DNA from: a virus
IMG/VR virus record: IMGVR_UViG_3300018079_000026
Span: 1 to 33,456 of that record
Direction: 5' to 3' (one strand)
Length of the DNA: 33,456 nt
Below are positions 11,987 to 20,397 of the stretch, piece by piece. The position numbers and the translations under genes were made by a program. How positions within the stretch are numbered: the stretch's first letter is position 1; each line of letters opens with the position of its first letter. The notes below the pieces were generated by a model that was not told the origin of the DNA, ran no database searches, and worked only from the letters and a program-made list of their open reading frames with translations.

Positions 11987-12099
11987 CTCCCACCCCCACC
12001 TCCCGCTACCCCTTTGATGAGGTTAGCCACATCATTGCCGAACTCAAAGCCCTCGTCGTGCGGTTGGCCGAGGTGCGGCGGCTGCTGGAGCGAATGTGA
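11983..12099 (+). CDS. 38-aa amphipathic helical peptide
   Basis: The ATG overlaps the previous stop (ATGA), and its stop overlaps the GTG of the endolysin gene (GTGA). After a Pro/Thr start (MTPTPTSRYPF), the remaining ~28 residues form one amphipathic helix with leucine repeats (ELKALVVRLAEVRRLLERM), like a leucine-zipper segment. It may pair with the coiled coil of the preceding protein. Inference from sequence and placement only. Confidence 0.5.
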   Translation: MTPTPTSRYPFDEVSHIIAELKALVVRLAEVRRLLERM

Positions 12100-13322
12100 C
12101 ATCCAAACTCGCCCCTCACATTCTCGGCACGTCCTCAGACGGCGCGCGCCTGGCCCGCGAAGCGCCCGTGTTGGCCGTCAAGCTCGTGGACGATTTCGGC
12201 CTGGCCGATGAACTCTCGCATAAGTTCCCCAAGCCGCTCGTCATTGGCCGGGTGAGCGGGGCCAACGTAGACCCCGGCGCAGTGCTGGGAATAGACCCCA
12301 AGATTTTCGCGCAGGACGTGTTCGATACACAGATGAGTCGGGCCGTCATCCTCAACCCTGCCGTTGCCGCCTGGGAGGCCGGAGCCAACGAGCCGGTCTG
12401 CAAGAGCATAGAGTCAATGCGTTGGTATGCCGTCTACGAGGCCGAGATGATACGAATGCTCTCGGCCCTGGGCAAGGCCGCCGTCATCGGGAATTTTTCT
12501 GTCGGGCAGCCGGAGCCGGAACTTTGGCCGGAGTTTACCGCCGCGCTCAACATCGCTCAAATCTATATGTCGTTTCTCGGCCTGCATGAGTACGGCGAGC
12601 CGTCACGTTTGGCCGCCTGGGATCAATGGTATCTCGGCAGATTTACCAGAGCCCCATTTATCAAAACCATCATCACCGAATGCGGGACAGACTCGGTTCC
12701 GCCAGTCCCCGAAGACGGCACATTCCCCGCTGTTCACCCCGCCGGCCGCCCCTGGCGCGACCAGTTCGGAACGGACGCGTTGGGCATTGCTGCCTACCGG
12801 GATTATCTGATCGGCTACGACTTACGACTGCAGCAATATCCGCAGATCGTGGCCGCTTGTATTTTCGCGTTTGGCAATGGCGGAGACTCGCGTTGGGATA
12901 GGCACGACATTCAGGGCAGCGGGTTGGTGGATCACCTGATTGCCTACATCAAGTCGAATGCGGGCACGGCCCCTCTGCCTCCGCCGCCCGAACCTGAGCC
13001 GGAACCGGAACCGCCGCCCATCGAGCCGCCCCCGTCTACCGTTGAGCACTACTTTGGGGGCCGAGAGAATTATTGGGTCATCAATCTCTATAAAGACGCC
13101 TTCGGCCTCCCGTTTTATAAGGACGTGATCGCGCGCGTGCGAGTTGACGCGACTTCGACTCTGCTCAACATGGAAGACCCGCTCAAAATTCACGTAGGCT
13201 ATCACGGCCCGCCGACGGTCGAGGCCATCCCCGACTACACGCCCGGCCCGCCGCCGATGGGGTTGACGGGGGCTGAGAAGCAAGTGCTGATCAATCAAAT
13301 GGTCGCGAGCCATTGGCTATGA
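12096..13322 (+). CDS. Glycosidase-like endolysin candidate
   Basis: A 408-aa protein with a GTG start in a GTGA overlap. Residues ~1-285 resemble a TIM-barrel glycoside hydrolase: alternating strand/helix elements, FLGLHEYGEP (Glu165, Glu168) and IITECGTD (Glu195), residue patterns seen in clan GH-A-like enzymes. Residues ~290-315 are a Pro/Glu linker with repeated PEP units. The last ~95 residues (VEHYFGGRENYWVINLYKDAF onward) form a separate domain, perhaps for cell-wall or membrane binding. Its place after a holin suggests it cuts peptidoglycan or a surface glycan for lysis. A virion-associated glycan hydrolase is the alternative. Confidence 0.55.
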   Translation: MTSKLAPHILGTSSDGARLAREAPVLAVKLVDDFGLADELSHKFPKPLVIGRVSGANVDPGAVLGIDPKIFAQDVFDTQMSRAVILNPAVAAWEAGANEPVCKSIESMRWYAVYEAEMIRMLSALGKAAVIGNFSVGQPEPELWPEFTAALNIAQIYMSFLGLHEYGEPSRLAAWDQWYLGRFTRAPFIKTIITECGTDSVPPVPEDGTFPAVHPAGRPWRDQFGTDALGIAAYRDYLIGYDLRLQQYPQIVAACIFAFGNGGDSRWDRHDIQGSGLVDHLIAYIKSNAGTAPLPPPPEPEPEPEPPPIEPPPSTVEHYFGGRENYWVINLYKDAFGLPFYKDVIARVRVDATSTLLNMEDPLKIHVGYHGPPTVEAIPDYTPGPPPMGLTGAEKQVLINQMVASHWL

Positions 13323-14605
13323 CGAAAGCTAAATCGAACGGCCACGCGCCCGCGAAGCTCATCACGCACCTGCGCGATTTGAAGCCTCAGCGCCGCAACG
13401 TCAACAAGCATACCCCTTTGGGATCGCGTGAGCTTCGTAACTCTATCCAACGTGACGGGATTATAGGCGGCATTACTGTAGCCGCTGATGGTGAGTCGTT
13501 CGATGGCTCAGACCGACTCGAAACGCTGGCCGAGGTCATGTCGGACGTTGAGATTATCGAAGTCAAAACGCGCGGCAAAACGTTGATCGTCAATCGCCGG
13601 ATGGACATTCCCACCGCCGACGACCCGCGCGCGGAACGCTTGGGATTCGCAGCTAACGCTGTCGCGGCGATGAACTGGAATCCGGACGGTGAACTCCTGG
13701 CGGCACTGGAAAAGGATGATCAAGTTATATCCGATTTGGTGAAGTACGAACAGGCGAGTCTCAAGGCGATGATCGGCGCGAACGGCGACATGGCCGACGC
13801 CGAGCCGCAGATAGACCGCGCCGCCGAACTGCTCAAGGTGTGGAAGGTCAAGCGCGGCGACCTGTGGCGCATCGGAGAACACCGACTCTTGTGTGGCGAC
13901 TCGACTGTGCGTGAGGACGTGGAGCGGGTGATGGGCGGGGAGAAGGCGGATTGTATTCTGACGGATCCTCCGTATTGCTCCGGTGGTTTTCAAGAGGCGG
14001 GAAAGAAATCGGGGAGTATTGGAACAAGGGGCGAAGAGATGATCGCAAATGATACTCTATCAACGCGCGGATATGTTGCGCTTATGAAATCCGTTTTATC
14101 AATTGGAGAATGTGGCATAGCCTACATTTTCACGGATTGGAGAATGTGGGTAAACCTGTTTGACGTTTGCGAGTCTTCTGGTTATGGAGTCAGAAATATG
14201 GTTGTATGGGATAAACAAAATCCAGGCATGGGAAGGGGCTGGCGCTCACAGCACGAATTGATTATGGCTGCAATGCGAGTCACTCAGCCATTTGATCCAC
14301 ACAAGGCGCAAGGTAACGTTATCCAAAGTGATAGAACCGGAAACATTCTCCACCCAACCGAAAAACCCATTGACCTTTTACAAAAAATACTTGATGTGAC
14401 AGACATAGCCAAAGTTATTTACGATCCCTTTTGTGGTTCCGGGCCGGTGCTCGTCGCCTGCGAAAATCTCAAGCGCCGGGGGCGGGCTATTGAGATTTCT
14501 CCGACCTATTGCGCCGTGACGTTGCAGCGCATGGCGGACGCCTTTCCGGGCATCGAGATAGAGCGAGTTGAGAATGGCAAAGCGAAGCGCAAAGGCCGCG
14601 CCTGA
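13319..14605 (+). CDS. ParB-like domain fused to beta-class DNA methyltransferase
   Basis: The ATG at 13319 overlaps the endolysin stop (ATGA); 428 aa. Residues ~10-110 are a ParB/Srx-like domain (LRDLKPQRRNVNKHT, ITVAADGESFDGSDRLE, then TADDPRAERLGFAANAVA). From ~185 the methyltransferase begins: GDLWRIGEHRLLCGDST, catalytic DPPY at 216-219, and the SAM-binding DPFCGSG at 369-375. The DPPY-before-FxGxG order defines a beta-class N6-adenine or N4-cytosine enzyme, with the target-recognition region between them. That region is ~44% G+C (14041-14400) against ~67% before it. Such fusions are common in phages and plausibly protect virion DNA from host restriction. Confidence 0.85.
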   Translation: MTKAKSNGHAPAKLITHLRDLKPQRRNVNKHTPLGSRELRNSIQRDGIIGGITVAADGESFDGSDRLETLAEVMSDVEIIEVKTRGKTLIVNRRMDIPTADDPRAERLGFAANAVAAMNWNPDGELLAALEKDDQVISDLVKYEQASLKAMIGANGDMADAEPQIDRAAELLKVWKVKRGDLWRIGEHRLLCGDSTVREDVERVMGGEKADCILTDPPYCSGGFQEAGKKSGSIGTRGEEMIANDTLSTRGYVALMKSVLSIGECGIAYIFTDWRMWVNLFDVCESSGYGVRNMVVWDKQNPGMGRGWRSQHELIMAAMRVTQPFDPHKAQGNVIQSDRTGNILHPTEKPIDLLQKILDVTDIAKVIYDPFCGSGPVLVACENLKRRGRAIEISPTYCAVTLQRMADAFPGIEIERVENGKAKRKGRA

Positions 14606-14996
14606 ATCGCCACAGAAAGGGCTATTCAAAAAGCGGCGCTATGCCCCAGGGAGTCGGAAGGGGGCCGGCAATCCGCACCCGCACCCGCCACCGGTTGAGC
14701 ATCAAATCAAACCGGGCGAGGTGCGTAATCCTGGCGGGCGTCCCAAGCTACTTTCAGACGCTTATCGCGCCTGGCTTGAAAAGGAAATCAGACTCGATTC
14801 CGGTGAACTCTCCACCAATGCCGAGCTTGTAGCGCGCGGCCAGGGCGTCTCAGCGGTGGGCGGCAACACCGGCGCGGCGCGCGAAATCAGGCAGGCGACG
14901 GAAGGGGATACGCTTCATCTGAACGCCGACGATTTGGAAAGACTGAGCGATGCTGACCTCAACCGACTCATTGACTCTCTTACGCGCCGAGCGTGA
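14574..14996 (+). CDS. Putative terminase small subunit
   Basis: The ATG at 14574 gives 140 aa and overlaps the methyltransferase by 32 bp. The N-terminus is basic and disordered (KRSAKAAPESPQKGLFKKRR). Residues ~47-60 read KPGEVRNPGGRPKLLSDAYR, the PGxSGNPGGRPK-type motif common in phage proteins encoded just before the large terminase. The rest is helical and ends in LNADDLERLSDADLNRLIDSL. Small subunits recognise the packaging site and regulate the motor. The assignment rests on motif and position; I did not confirm a DNA-binding fold. Confidence 0.6.
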   Translation: MAKRSAKAAPESPQKGLFKKRRYAPGSRKGAGNPHPHPPPVEHQIKPGEVRNPGGRPKLLSDAYRAWLEKEIRLDSGELSTNAELVARGQGVSAVGGNTGAAREIRQATEGDTLHLNADDLERLSDADLNRLIDSLTRRA

Positions 14997-16365
14997 GCGT
15001 AGGCGACGAGTCAGCACACGGCAGACTTTTGATGCCCCCTGGCTCGCCCACGCCCATACGCCTGCCGACTTCGCCGCCCGGACGAAGATCGAGATTCCGA
15101 GTGGGCAGGAAATGACGACCGCGCCCTTCGCGCTATGGCCCGCCCAGGTGGACGTGCTCGCGCAGATGCACTCTGACTCTTTGCTCGCCATTCTCAAGGC
15201 TCGGCAACTCGGCGTCTCCTGGCTGGCCTGCGCTTACGCTTTGTGGCTGTGTCTGAGCCGCGCCAATACGCCGGTCTTCATGTTCTCGCAGGGGCAGACC
15301 GAATCCAATGAACTCATTCGCCGCGTCGGTTTTATGCACGACAATCACCAAGACCGCGATTCATTCCCGAAGCTCGTCAAGGACAACACCGAAGGCCTGG
15401 CCTGGGACAACGGTTCGCGCATCATGTCTATGCCCGCCACGAAACGAGCCGGGCGCACGTTCTCAGCCTCGCTCATCGTGCTAGACGAATTCGCGTATAT
15501 GCTCTTTGGCGGCGAACTCTTCACGGCGGCCAAGCCGACGATTGACGACGGCGGCAAGATGTTCGTAATCTCGACCGCCGACGGGCTGGGCACTCCGTTC
15601 CATCGCTTCTGGCAAGCGGCCAAGTCAGGCACAAACAAATTCAAGACTCTATTCCTGCCCTGGACAGCGCGCCCCGACCGCCCGGCCGATTTCCGAGAAC
15701 AGAAAACGCTGGAGGCCTTCGACATCGCGCAGATCAAACGCGAGTACCCGGAGAATGACATCGAAGCGTTTACGAATGCGTCTGGCCTGGTGTTTGACGT
15801 GTGGTCAGATGGCTCGCAGACCGGCAACGTCACCGAGGCCGCCGAGTACGTGGCGGGGTCTGGGCCTGTCCTGTGGCTGGTGGATGACGGCTACAGCGGT
15901 AAGCTCGACCCGAATACCGGGCAGTACACCGCCGACTCTCACCCGCGCGTGTTCCTGCTTGTGCAAGAGAAGGGCGACGGCCACTTAGATATTTTCTTCG
16001 AGCACTACGCCGTTCACAAGCTATCCGATGATCACATCCGAGAAATTCAAGCCCTGCCCTATCCCGCACCGGAATATGCCATCATCGGCCCTGGCGCGGC
16101 TGAGCTGTCGGGCCGACTCTTCGCGGCTAGTGTATACTCCAGGAAGATACAGGCGGACGTGGAGGAGACCATCAAGGAAGCGCGGCGGATGATTGCTCCT
16201 GACTCCAACGGCTGGCGGCGCATCCGCGTACACCCGCGCTGCCGGCATGTGAGGGCGGAGATGGTGAGCTACCGGCGTGACCCGACGACGGAGAAGGTCG
16301 TTAAGCAGAACGATCACGGGCCGGACTTGATCCGGTATCTGGCACAAGAAAAAAGGCATGGATAA
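14950..16365 (+). CDS. terL: Terminase large subunit
   Basis: A 471-aa packaging motor. The ATPase half has a Walker A-like loop LKARQLGVS (residues 82-90), where KxRQxGxS is the terminase variant, and a Walker B LIVLDEFAY (Asp179, Glu180). The C-terminal nuclease half contains WLVDDGYSG (Asp312) and NDHGPDLIRY (Asp459), two acidic residues expected in the RNase H-like site. The segment normally holding the second acidic residue reads IIGPGAAEL (378-386) with Gly380. The protein translocates and cuts DNA at the portal. It overlaps the preceding gene by 47 bp, and the portal follows after a two-gene insert. Confidence 0.9.
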   Translation: MLTSTDSLTLLRAERERRRRVSTRQTFDAPWLAHAHTPADFAARTKIEIPSGQEMTTAPFALWPAQVDVLAQMHSDSLLAILKARQLGVSWLACAYALWLCLSRANTPVFMFSQGQTESNELIRRVGFMHDNHQDRDSFPKLVKDNTEGLAWDNGSRIMSMPATKRAGRTFSASLIVLDEFAYMLFGGELFTAAKPTIDDGGKMFVISTADGLGTPFHRFWQAAKSGTNKFKTLFLPWTARPDRPADFREQKTLEAFDIAQIKREYPENDIEAFTNASGLVFDVWSDGSQTGNVTEAAEYVAGSGPVLWLVDDGYSGKLDPNTGQYTADSHPRVFLLVQEKGDGHLDIFFEHYAVHKLSDDHIREIQALPYPAPEYAIIGPGAAELSGRLFAASVYSRKIQADVEETIKEARRMIAPDSNGWRRIRVHPRCRHVRAEMVSYRRDPTTEKVVKQNDHGPDLIRYLAQEKRHG

Positions 16366-16368
16366 AAA

Positions 16369-16518
16369 ATGATTGAATTTATAAAGTATCTATTCCTAGA
16401 ACCACTATCACCCAACGAAACTAAGCTAGAAAAGTTTTACAGGATATTCATATTTGTGTGTATCCTACTAATAATATTTACTGTTTTAGTAGGCATTATT
16501 TTGTCTTGGATGATTTAA
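16369..16518 (+). CDS. 49-aa membrane protein in an AT-rich insert
   Basis: ATG three bases after the terminase stop. The 49-aa product has a charged N-terminus (MIEFIKYLFLEPLSPNETK) and one hydrophobic helix (FIFVCILLIIFTVLVGIILS). Base composition is only ~29% G+C across 16381-16500, far below its neighbours, which suggests recent acquisition. No family recognised; it may be a membrane-acting accessory (moron) gene. Confidence 0.55.
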   Translation: MIEFIKYLFLEPLSPNETKLEKFYRIFIFVCILLIIFTVLVGIILSWMI

Positions 16519-16541
16519 GTTATTGGCGCAGGAGAAGCGGC

Positions 16542-16766
16542 ATGGATAATGGAAAATGTTGGTGTGGTAAATATTCGGCACGGCGTGGGTTATGCTGGAG
16601 ACATTATCGCTTTCAACTTTGGTATGAAAGCACTACCGATGAAGCGCGCTGTCTATATGATCTATGGTGTCAGTTTATCTATAAGGGAGGATATTATCAA
16701 TCAGGTTCAGAGCGCGCGAAAATGTTTGATCATAAAGTTTCAATGGGCTGGACAATACCGGAGTAA
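16542..16766 (+). CDS. Small zinc-finger protein in the AT-rich insert
   Basis: The ATG at 16542 has AGGAG 9 bases upstream and gives 74 aa; the frame is open further upstream but unnatural. MDNGKCWCGKYSARRGLCWRHYRF shows C-x-C, then C-x2-H, the pattern of small zinc fingers attached to HNH nucleases and phage DNA-binding proteins (C-CGKxxxxRGLCxxHY). A further Trp/Tyr-rich part (LYDLWCQFIYKGGYY) follows. There is no HNH catalytic core, so it is likely a stand-alone DNA-binding protein or a fragment. Confidence 0.6.
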   Translation: MDNGKCWCGKYSARRGLCWRHYRFQLWYESTTDEARCLYDLWCQFIYKGGYYQSGSERAKMFDHKVSMGWTIPE

Positions 16767-16769
16767 TTC

Positions 16770-18218
16770 ATGGCAGGCGCTAATGGTTCCGATATCCTCG
16801 TAAAGTCAGTCACGGCAGGAGATTATCCCGACTCGCCTCGCAGCGGGATTTTCCATTTTACTCTCCTGGGCGGCGGCTCCGCGCCCGACCTGCCGCCGTT
16901 CTGGAGCCCATCGCGCGATTTCGTTCTCTACAACACTCTCCTGCGCGAATCGATGTGGGCCAGCGCGATAGGGCTGGCGATTACCAAACTGGCCGCATCG
17001 GATTGGGACATCGAGTCAGATACTCCCTTGCGTAGAGAACGCGCTCAAAGACTGTTCCTGTCATTCGACTCAAATCAAGGTTGGGTGGGCGGCATCACCA
17101 AGCACCTGCTCGCGTATTTCCTGACCGGCAACGGAGGCGCGATTGAGATCGTGCGCGCCACGCCTGCCAACGGAAGCAAAATCCTGGGCCTGGTTCCGCT
17201 CGATACCTTTCGCGCCATTCGTACCGGAGACCCCGACATCCCGATCATCTATCGCGACCGAGCCGGGCGTGAACACGAAATGCGCGATCACCAGGTATTT
17301 ATGATTTCCGATACGCCCGACCAGGCAAATACGTGGTTCGGCGTGGGCCACTGCGCCGCCGAGCGCGCTTACAACGCAATCATCAAGCTAGAGTCTATTG
17401 AACGCTACTTGTACGAGAAGGTGAGCGGAAAACGCGCGCTGGCGTTGGACTTCATTTCCGGCGTCCTGCCTGCTCAGATCGAAGGCGCGACCACAACCGC
17501 GCGGGCCGAGTCTATCGCTAGGGGCGTAGTCAGTTATATGGGCAGCACGATCATCGCATTGGCCGGGGACGTTGCGCCCGTTCATGTGCGCGTCAATCTG
17601 GCCGAACTCCCTGATGGTTTCAACCGCAAGGAGGAGTTTGACATCGGCATCCTGACCTATGCTCGCTCCATCGGTATCCCGGTGCAAGATTTGCAGCCGC
17701 TCTCCGGCCAGGGCCTGGGTACGGGAACTCAATCCGTTGTGCTCGATGAAGCGGCCAAAGGGATGGGATTCGCGGCGTGGAAGAAGTCGTGGAATCACAA
17801 CGTTAACGAGCGTACCCTGGATGAGCGCACGACCTGGACTTGGGGGACAAAGGACATGCGCGACAAGGAACGCGAAGCCAAAGTTCGCATTGACGAGGCC
17901 TCGGGCATCAAGACGTGGGTGGACATGGGCGCGATCAATTCAGGGCAGGCGCTTCAGATCGGCGTAGACCGTGACCAACTCCCGAAGGAGTTTATCCCCG
18001 TAGACGCGACGGCGGGGGGAATCCTGAGCGATGACGAGAAGCCGGAGGCAGAAGCCGAGCTAGGCTCGCCCATGCCGCCAGAGGTTGCGCCCGCCAATCC
18101 CGTGCCCACGCCCGCGGTGTCGCCCGACTCTTTGCCGCCCGTAACTCAAAAAGATTATCTCACTCCGGCTCTGCGTCTATACGCGGAGATGAGGAAGGAA
18201 CTCGACTCCCGTGCCTAG
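16770..18218 (+). CDS. Portal protein
   Basis: A 482-aa protein with GGAG 6 bases before the ATG. The order is typical of phage portals: an N-terminal region with SPSRDFVLYNTLLRESMWASAIGLAITKLAAS, a central domain (LLAYFLTGNGGAIEIVR, VPLDTFRAIRTGDPDIPIIYRD), the clip/stem-like part (IIALAGDVAPVHVRVNLAELPDGFN) and a helical wing (GIPVQDLQPLSGQGLGTGTQSVVLDEAAKGM). A Pro/Glu-rich, probably flexible C-terminal tail spans ~420-470. It forms the dodecameric ring that TerL docks on and through which DNA enters. Located after terminase and before minor head genes, as expected. Confidence 0.85.
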   Translation: MAGANGSDILVKSVTAGDYPDSPRSGIFHFTLLGGGSAPDLPPFWSPSRDFVLYNTLLRESMWASAIGLAITKLAASDWDIESDTPLRRERAQRLFLSFDSNQGWVGGITKHLLAYFLTGNGGAIEIVRATPANGSKILGLVPLDTFRAIRTGDPDIPIIYRDRAGREHEMRDHQVFMISDTPDQANTWFGVGHCAAERAYNAIIKLESIERYLYEKVSGKRALALDFISGVLPAQIEGATTTARAESIARGVVSYMGSTIIALAGDVAPVHVRVNLAELPDGFNRKEEFDIGILTYARSIGIPVQDLQPLSGQGLGTGTQSVVLDEAAKGMGFAAWKKSWNHNVNERTLDERTTWTWGTKDMRDKEREAKVRIDEASGIKTWVDMGAINSGQALQIGVDRDQLPKEFIPVDATAGGILSDDEKPEAEAELGSPMPPEVAPANPVPTPAVSPDSLPPVTQKDYLTPALRLYAEMRKELDSRA

Positions 18219-18585
18219 CCCGACTCTTATGGATGACCGTCCAATCGAAGGCGGGCCAGCTCAGGGGGTCGTTATTCTTAACGCTATTCTGACAGTGATG
18301 GATAGAAAATCAAGCGTATCGAATACTCCGTCTATTATTTCAAGCGCGGGGGATGCTATTGCCGCCAACGCTTCACGCAGGGGATGGGCGATACAGAACC
18401 TGGGAACTAACCCGCTGTTTGTCCGTCTTGGAACAGGAGCGAGCAGCACGGTATTTCACCGAATCCTTAAGGGTAATTCAATCGCAGACGATGGGACGGG
18501 CGGCATTATCGAAGATGAGGCCTGGATAGGCATTGTATCTGTGGCGGGCACGTCTCCGCGTTTTGTGGCTACGGAATTGATCTAA
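18211..18585 (+). CDS. Minor virion protein, unknown
   Basis: A 124-aa protein starting with GTG eight bases before the portal stop. The second half has ASRRGWAIQNLGTNPLFVRLG and VFHRILKGNSI, then EDEAWIGIVSVAGTSPRFVATE: a beta-rich small domain of the type placed near portals in several phages, perhaps a decoration or fibre-like protein. No signal peptide or membrane segment. Not assigned to a named family. Confidence 0.6.
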   Translation: MPSPTLMDDRPIEGGPAQGVVILNAILTVMDRKSSVSNTPSIISSAGDAIAANASRRGWAIQNLGTNPLFVRLGTGASSTVFHRILKGNSIADDGTGGIIEDEAWIGIVSVAGTSPRFVATELI

Positions 18586-18965
18586 TGCGAACCACACAGC
18601 CAGGAGTATCGCTTGTTACGGATACCGCGACCACGCTTCATAACGCTTCTGGAACGAATGGGAACGGAACGATACTCGTTCTTTCGCCCTACGATCAAGA
18701 AATTTTGATATTGGCTACCGGTGTCAGCGCAATTCTAAATATCATTCACGAGGTTTCATTCGATGGATCGAACTACGTCAATGCTTTCTCGGAGGATTTA
18801 TTGGCCGCAACTGGAATAGCGACTCTTATTAATACCGTTGTTAATCCAACCACTGCGCGCCACAGGTATCGCATCCCGTCGGGCGCGACTAACTTCCGCA
18901 CTCGCGTGGGTGGGTTTGTCAGTGGGACAGTGACAGTCGTAGCGACCGTTAGGCGGAGAACGTGA
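18585..18965 (+). CDS. Minor virion protein, unknown
   Basis: A 126-aa protein; the ATG follows the previous stop as TAATG. It is Thr/Val/Asn-rich and almost entirely beta-like (NGNGTILVLSPYDQEILILATGV, ILNIIHEVSFDGSNYVNAF, TVTVVATVRRR), as in head-decoration or fibre modules. The preceding protein shows a similar composition, and the two may form a related pair. Assignment to the virion is inferred from position. Confidence 0.6.
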   Translation: MRTTQPGVSLVTDTATTLHNASGTNGNGTILVLSPYDQEILILATGVSAILNIIHEVSFDGSNYVNAFSEDLLAATGIATLINTVVNPTTARHRYRIPSGATNFRTRVGGFVSGTVTVVATVRRRT

Positions 18966-19699
18966 GCGTTATTGATCCGGTTGAATATCTCGTGAATAGG
19001 ATTTCGGTCAATCAACCGCTTACGGCGGACGGCCTCCGTATATTTCTCTCTGCCGCCTATTTGGCCGGTGCGGATAGTGGGTCCATAAGTCTCAAGGCTG
19101 CCGTGCCCGACGTTCCGGGCTATCCCGCAACCCGCCGCGAATACGTCTCACGCATCGGGGCGGCGGTGAACGGGTATCTGGAGTCGAGCGGGTCAACGAC
19201 AGCATGGCGCAACCAGGCGCGAAAGGCCATTGTCGAAGAATTCCCCAACGCCTTCTATTCTGGGTATGCTGAGGCGGGCGGGGAGGAGACAGAAGACGAG
19301 GACGAGTCATGGCTGACGGGCGCTATCAATGACGAACTCTCAAACGTGGATGATATGTTCGTGGCGCTCAAGAGATTGCGTGGCACGGTAGACCCCGACG
19401 AAGAAGCCGATGCGCGGGCCGAGGGTTACGCGGTCACGCTCGATTCGGTTTACAGCGAGGGCAAACTACGCGGAAATGATAACGTTATGCTGACGATGGA
19501 AGGTCAGGATGGAGAGTCTAAGAATGCTTGCCCGCCCGGAACGGGGTGCAAAAAATACAATGGCCAGCGCCATAGCGCGAAGTGGTGGCGCGCGCGCGAC
19601 CTGATACGGCGCAACGGAAACGAGAATTACCCCTGTGGCCGATGGCCTGATTGCCAGCACAATCTCTACGACGATGAGGGAGAGGAGTACACCCGCTAA
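18962..19699 (+). CDS. Phage head morphogenesis-like protein (minor head, Mu gpF-type)
   Basis: A 245-aa protein with a GTG start overlapping the previous stop as GTGA. The N-terminal half is helical. The C-terminal half has CPPGTGCKKYNGQRHSAKWWRARDLI, then CGRWPDCQHNLYDDEGEEYT. Two cysteine pairs plus QRHSAKWW and a terminal DDEG are the signature of the putative metal-binding domain of phage minor head proteins of the SPP1 gp7/Mu gpF group. These bind the portal and enter the capsid, influencing injection. The spacing and genomic position after the portal fit. No sign of truncation. Confidence 0.75.
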   Translation: MSVIDPVEYLVNRISVNQPLTADGLRIFLSAAYLAGADSGSISLKAAVPDVPGYPATRREYVSRIGAAVNGYLESSGSTTAWRNQARKAIVEEFPNAFYSGYAEAGGEETEDEDESWLTGAINDELSNVDDMFVALKRLRGTVDPDEEADARAEGYAVTLDSVYSEGKLRGNDNVMLTMEGQDGESKNACPPGTGCKKYNGQRHSAKWWRARDLIRRNGNENYPCGRWPDCQHNLYDDEGEEYTR

Positions 19700-19923
19700 T
19701 GTCTACATTATTCTCAGAGAATACAATCCCAAGGGTAAGTGGATCATTGGGGAGATTTACAATCACCCTGGAGAACAATGAACGCGGCCTTCAGCTCTTG
19801 ATCCGAAATGAGATTACCGGATTATTGATAGTGTCCCAATTGACAGAGTCGGAACTCCGGGACTTCTATAGCTTAGTTCACGAAATTCAATCAGAAACCT
19901 ATCGGGTCATTAGGAACAAATAA
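19699..19923 (+). CDS. Small hypothetical protein in the head operon
   Basis: A 74-aa protein; the ATG overlaps the stop of the morphogenesis gene (TAATG). The first half is beta-rich (GRFTITLENNERGLQLLIRN) and the second half a helix (TESELRDFYSLVHEIQSETYRVIRNK). Its own stop overlaps the next ATG (TAATG). A neck or head-tail connector role is suggested by context only. Lower G+C than the portal gene. Confidence 0.6.
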   Translation: MSTLFSENTIPRVSGSLGRFTITLENNERGLQLLIRNEITGLLIVSQLTESELRDFYSLVHEIQSETYRVIRNK

Positions 19924-20396
19924 TGGCCGTCAAATTCCGCATCAAGGCAATCGGCCCCAAGAAGATTTTCAATGTTTCGGCGGGCCAGGCCGCGCGCGAA
20001 AAGGCGCTAGAAGATTTGGCACAGGATGGATTAGAATTATTTGAAAAGATAACTAATCCCTGGGAGCGTAAGGTAATATTCGTAATTCGTGTAAACCTGG
20101 CCGGGGAGAACGTGTCCATTACGACCACTGATAAGATATTCGGATTTGTGGATATAGGCACGAGTGTGCGTTACGCCACGATGTCGCCTGACTTTTCTCC
20201 TAAGACAAGAGTCGGGGTTTTGTCTTCATCTAGGGGGCGGGGTGGTATGATATTTGTAAACAAAAACAAGCCTAAGCCCGGCATAGAGGCGCGTGAGTTT
20301 AGCGTCATCATCCAGGAGCGCATCCAAAAGAAATTCGTGGCGCGATTCAAGGAAGTGCTCAAGGAATACGAGTCGGGAGAAGCGCCGGGGTTGTAG
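19923..20396 (+). CDS. HK97 gp10-like head-tail/neck protein
   Basis: A 157-aa protein. N-terminal helices (AREKALEDLAQDGLELFEKI) lead to IFGFVDIGTSVRYATMSPDFSP, then SSSRGRGGMIFVNKNKPKPGIEAREFSVIIQERI. The combination of a helical start, VDxGT, and the PGIEAR-F motif near the end is the pattern of phage neck proteins related to HK97 gp10/SPP1 gp16-type tail completion factors. They help connect head and tail. Position between minor head protein and protease is slightly unusual but compatible. Confidence 0.7.
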   Translation: MAVKFRIKAIGPKKIFNVSAGQAAREKALEDLAQDGLELFEKITNPWERKVIFVIRVNLAGENVSITTTDKIFGFVDIGTSVRYATMSPDFSPKTRVGVLSSSRGRGGMIFVNKNKPKPGIEAREFSVIIQERIQKKFVARFKEVLKEYESGEAPGL

Positions 20397-20397
20397 G

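Noticed and set aside
16458-16541. N-terminal extension of the zinc-finger frame to ATG 16458
   Set aside because: It overlaps the 49-aa membrane gene in another frame, while the ATG at 16542 has a strong AGGAG.
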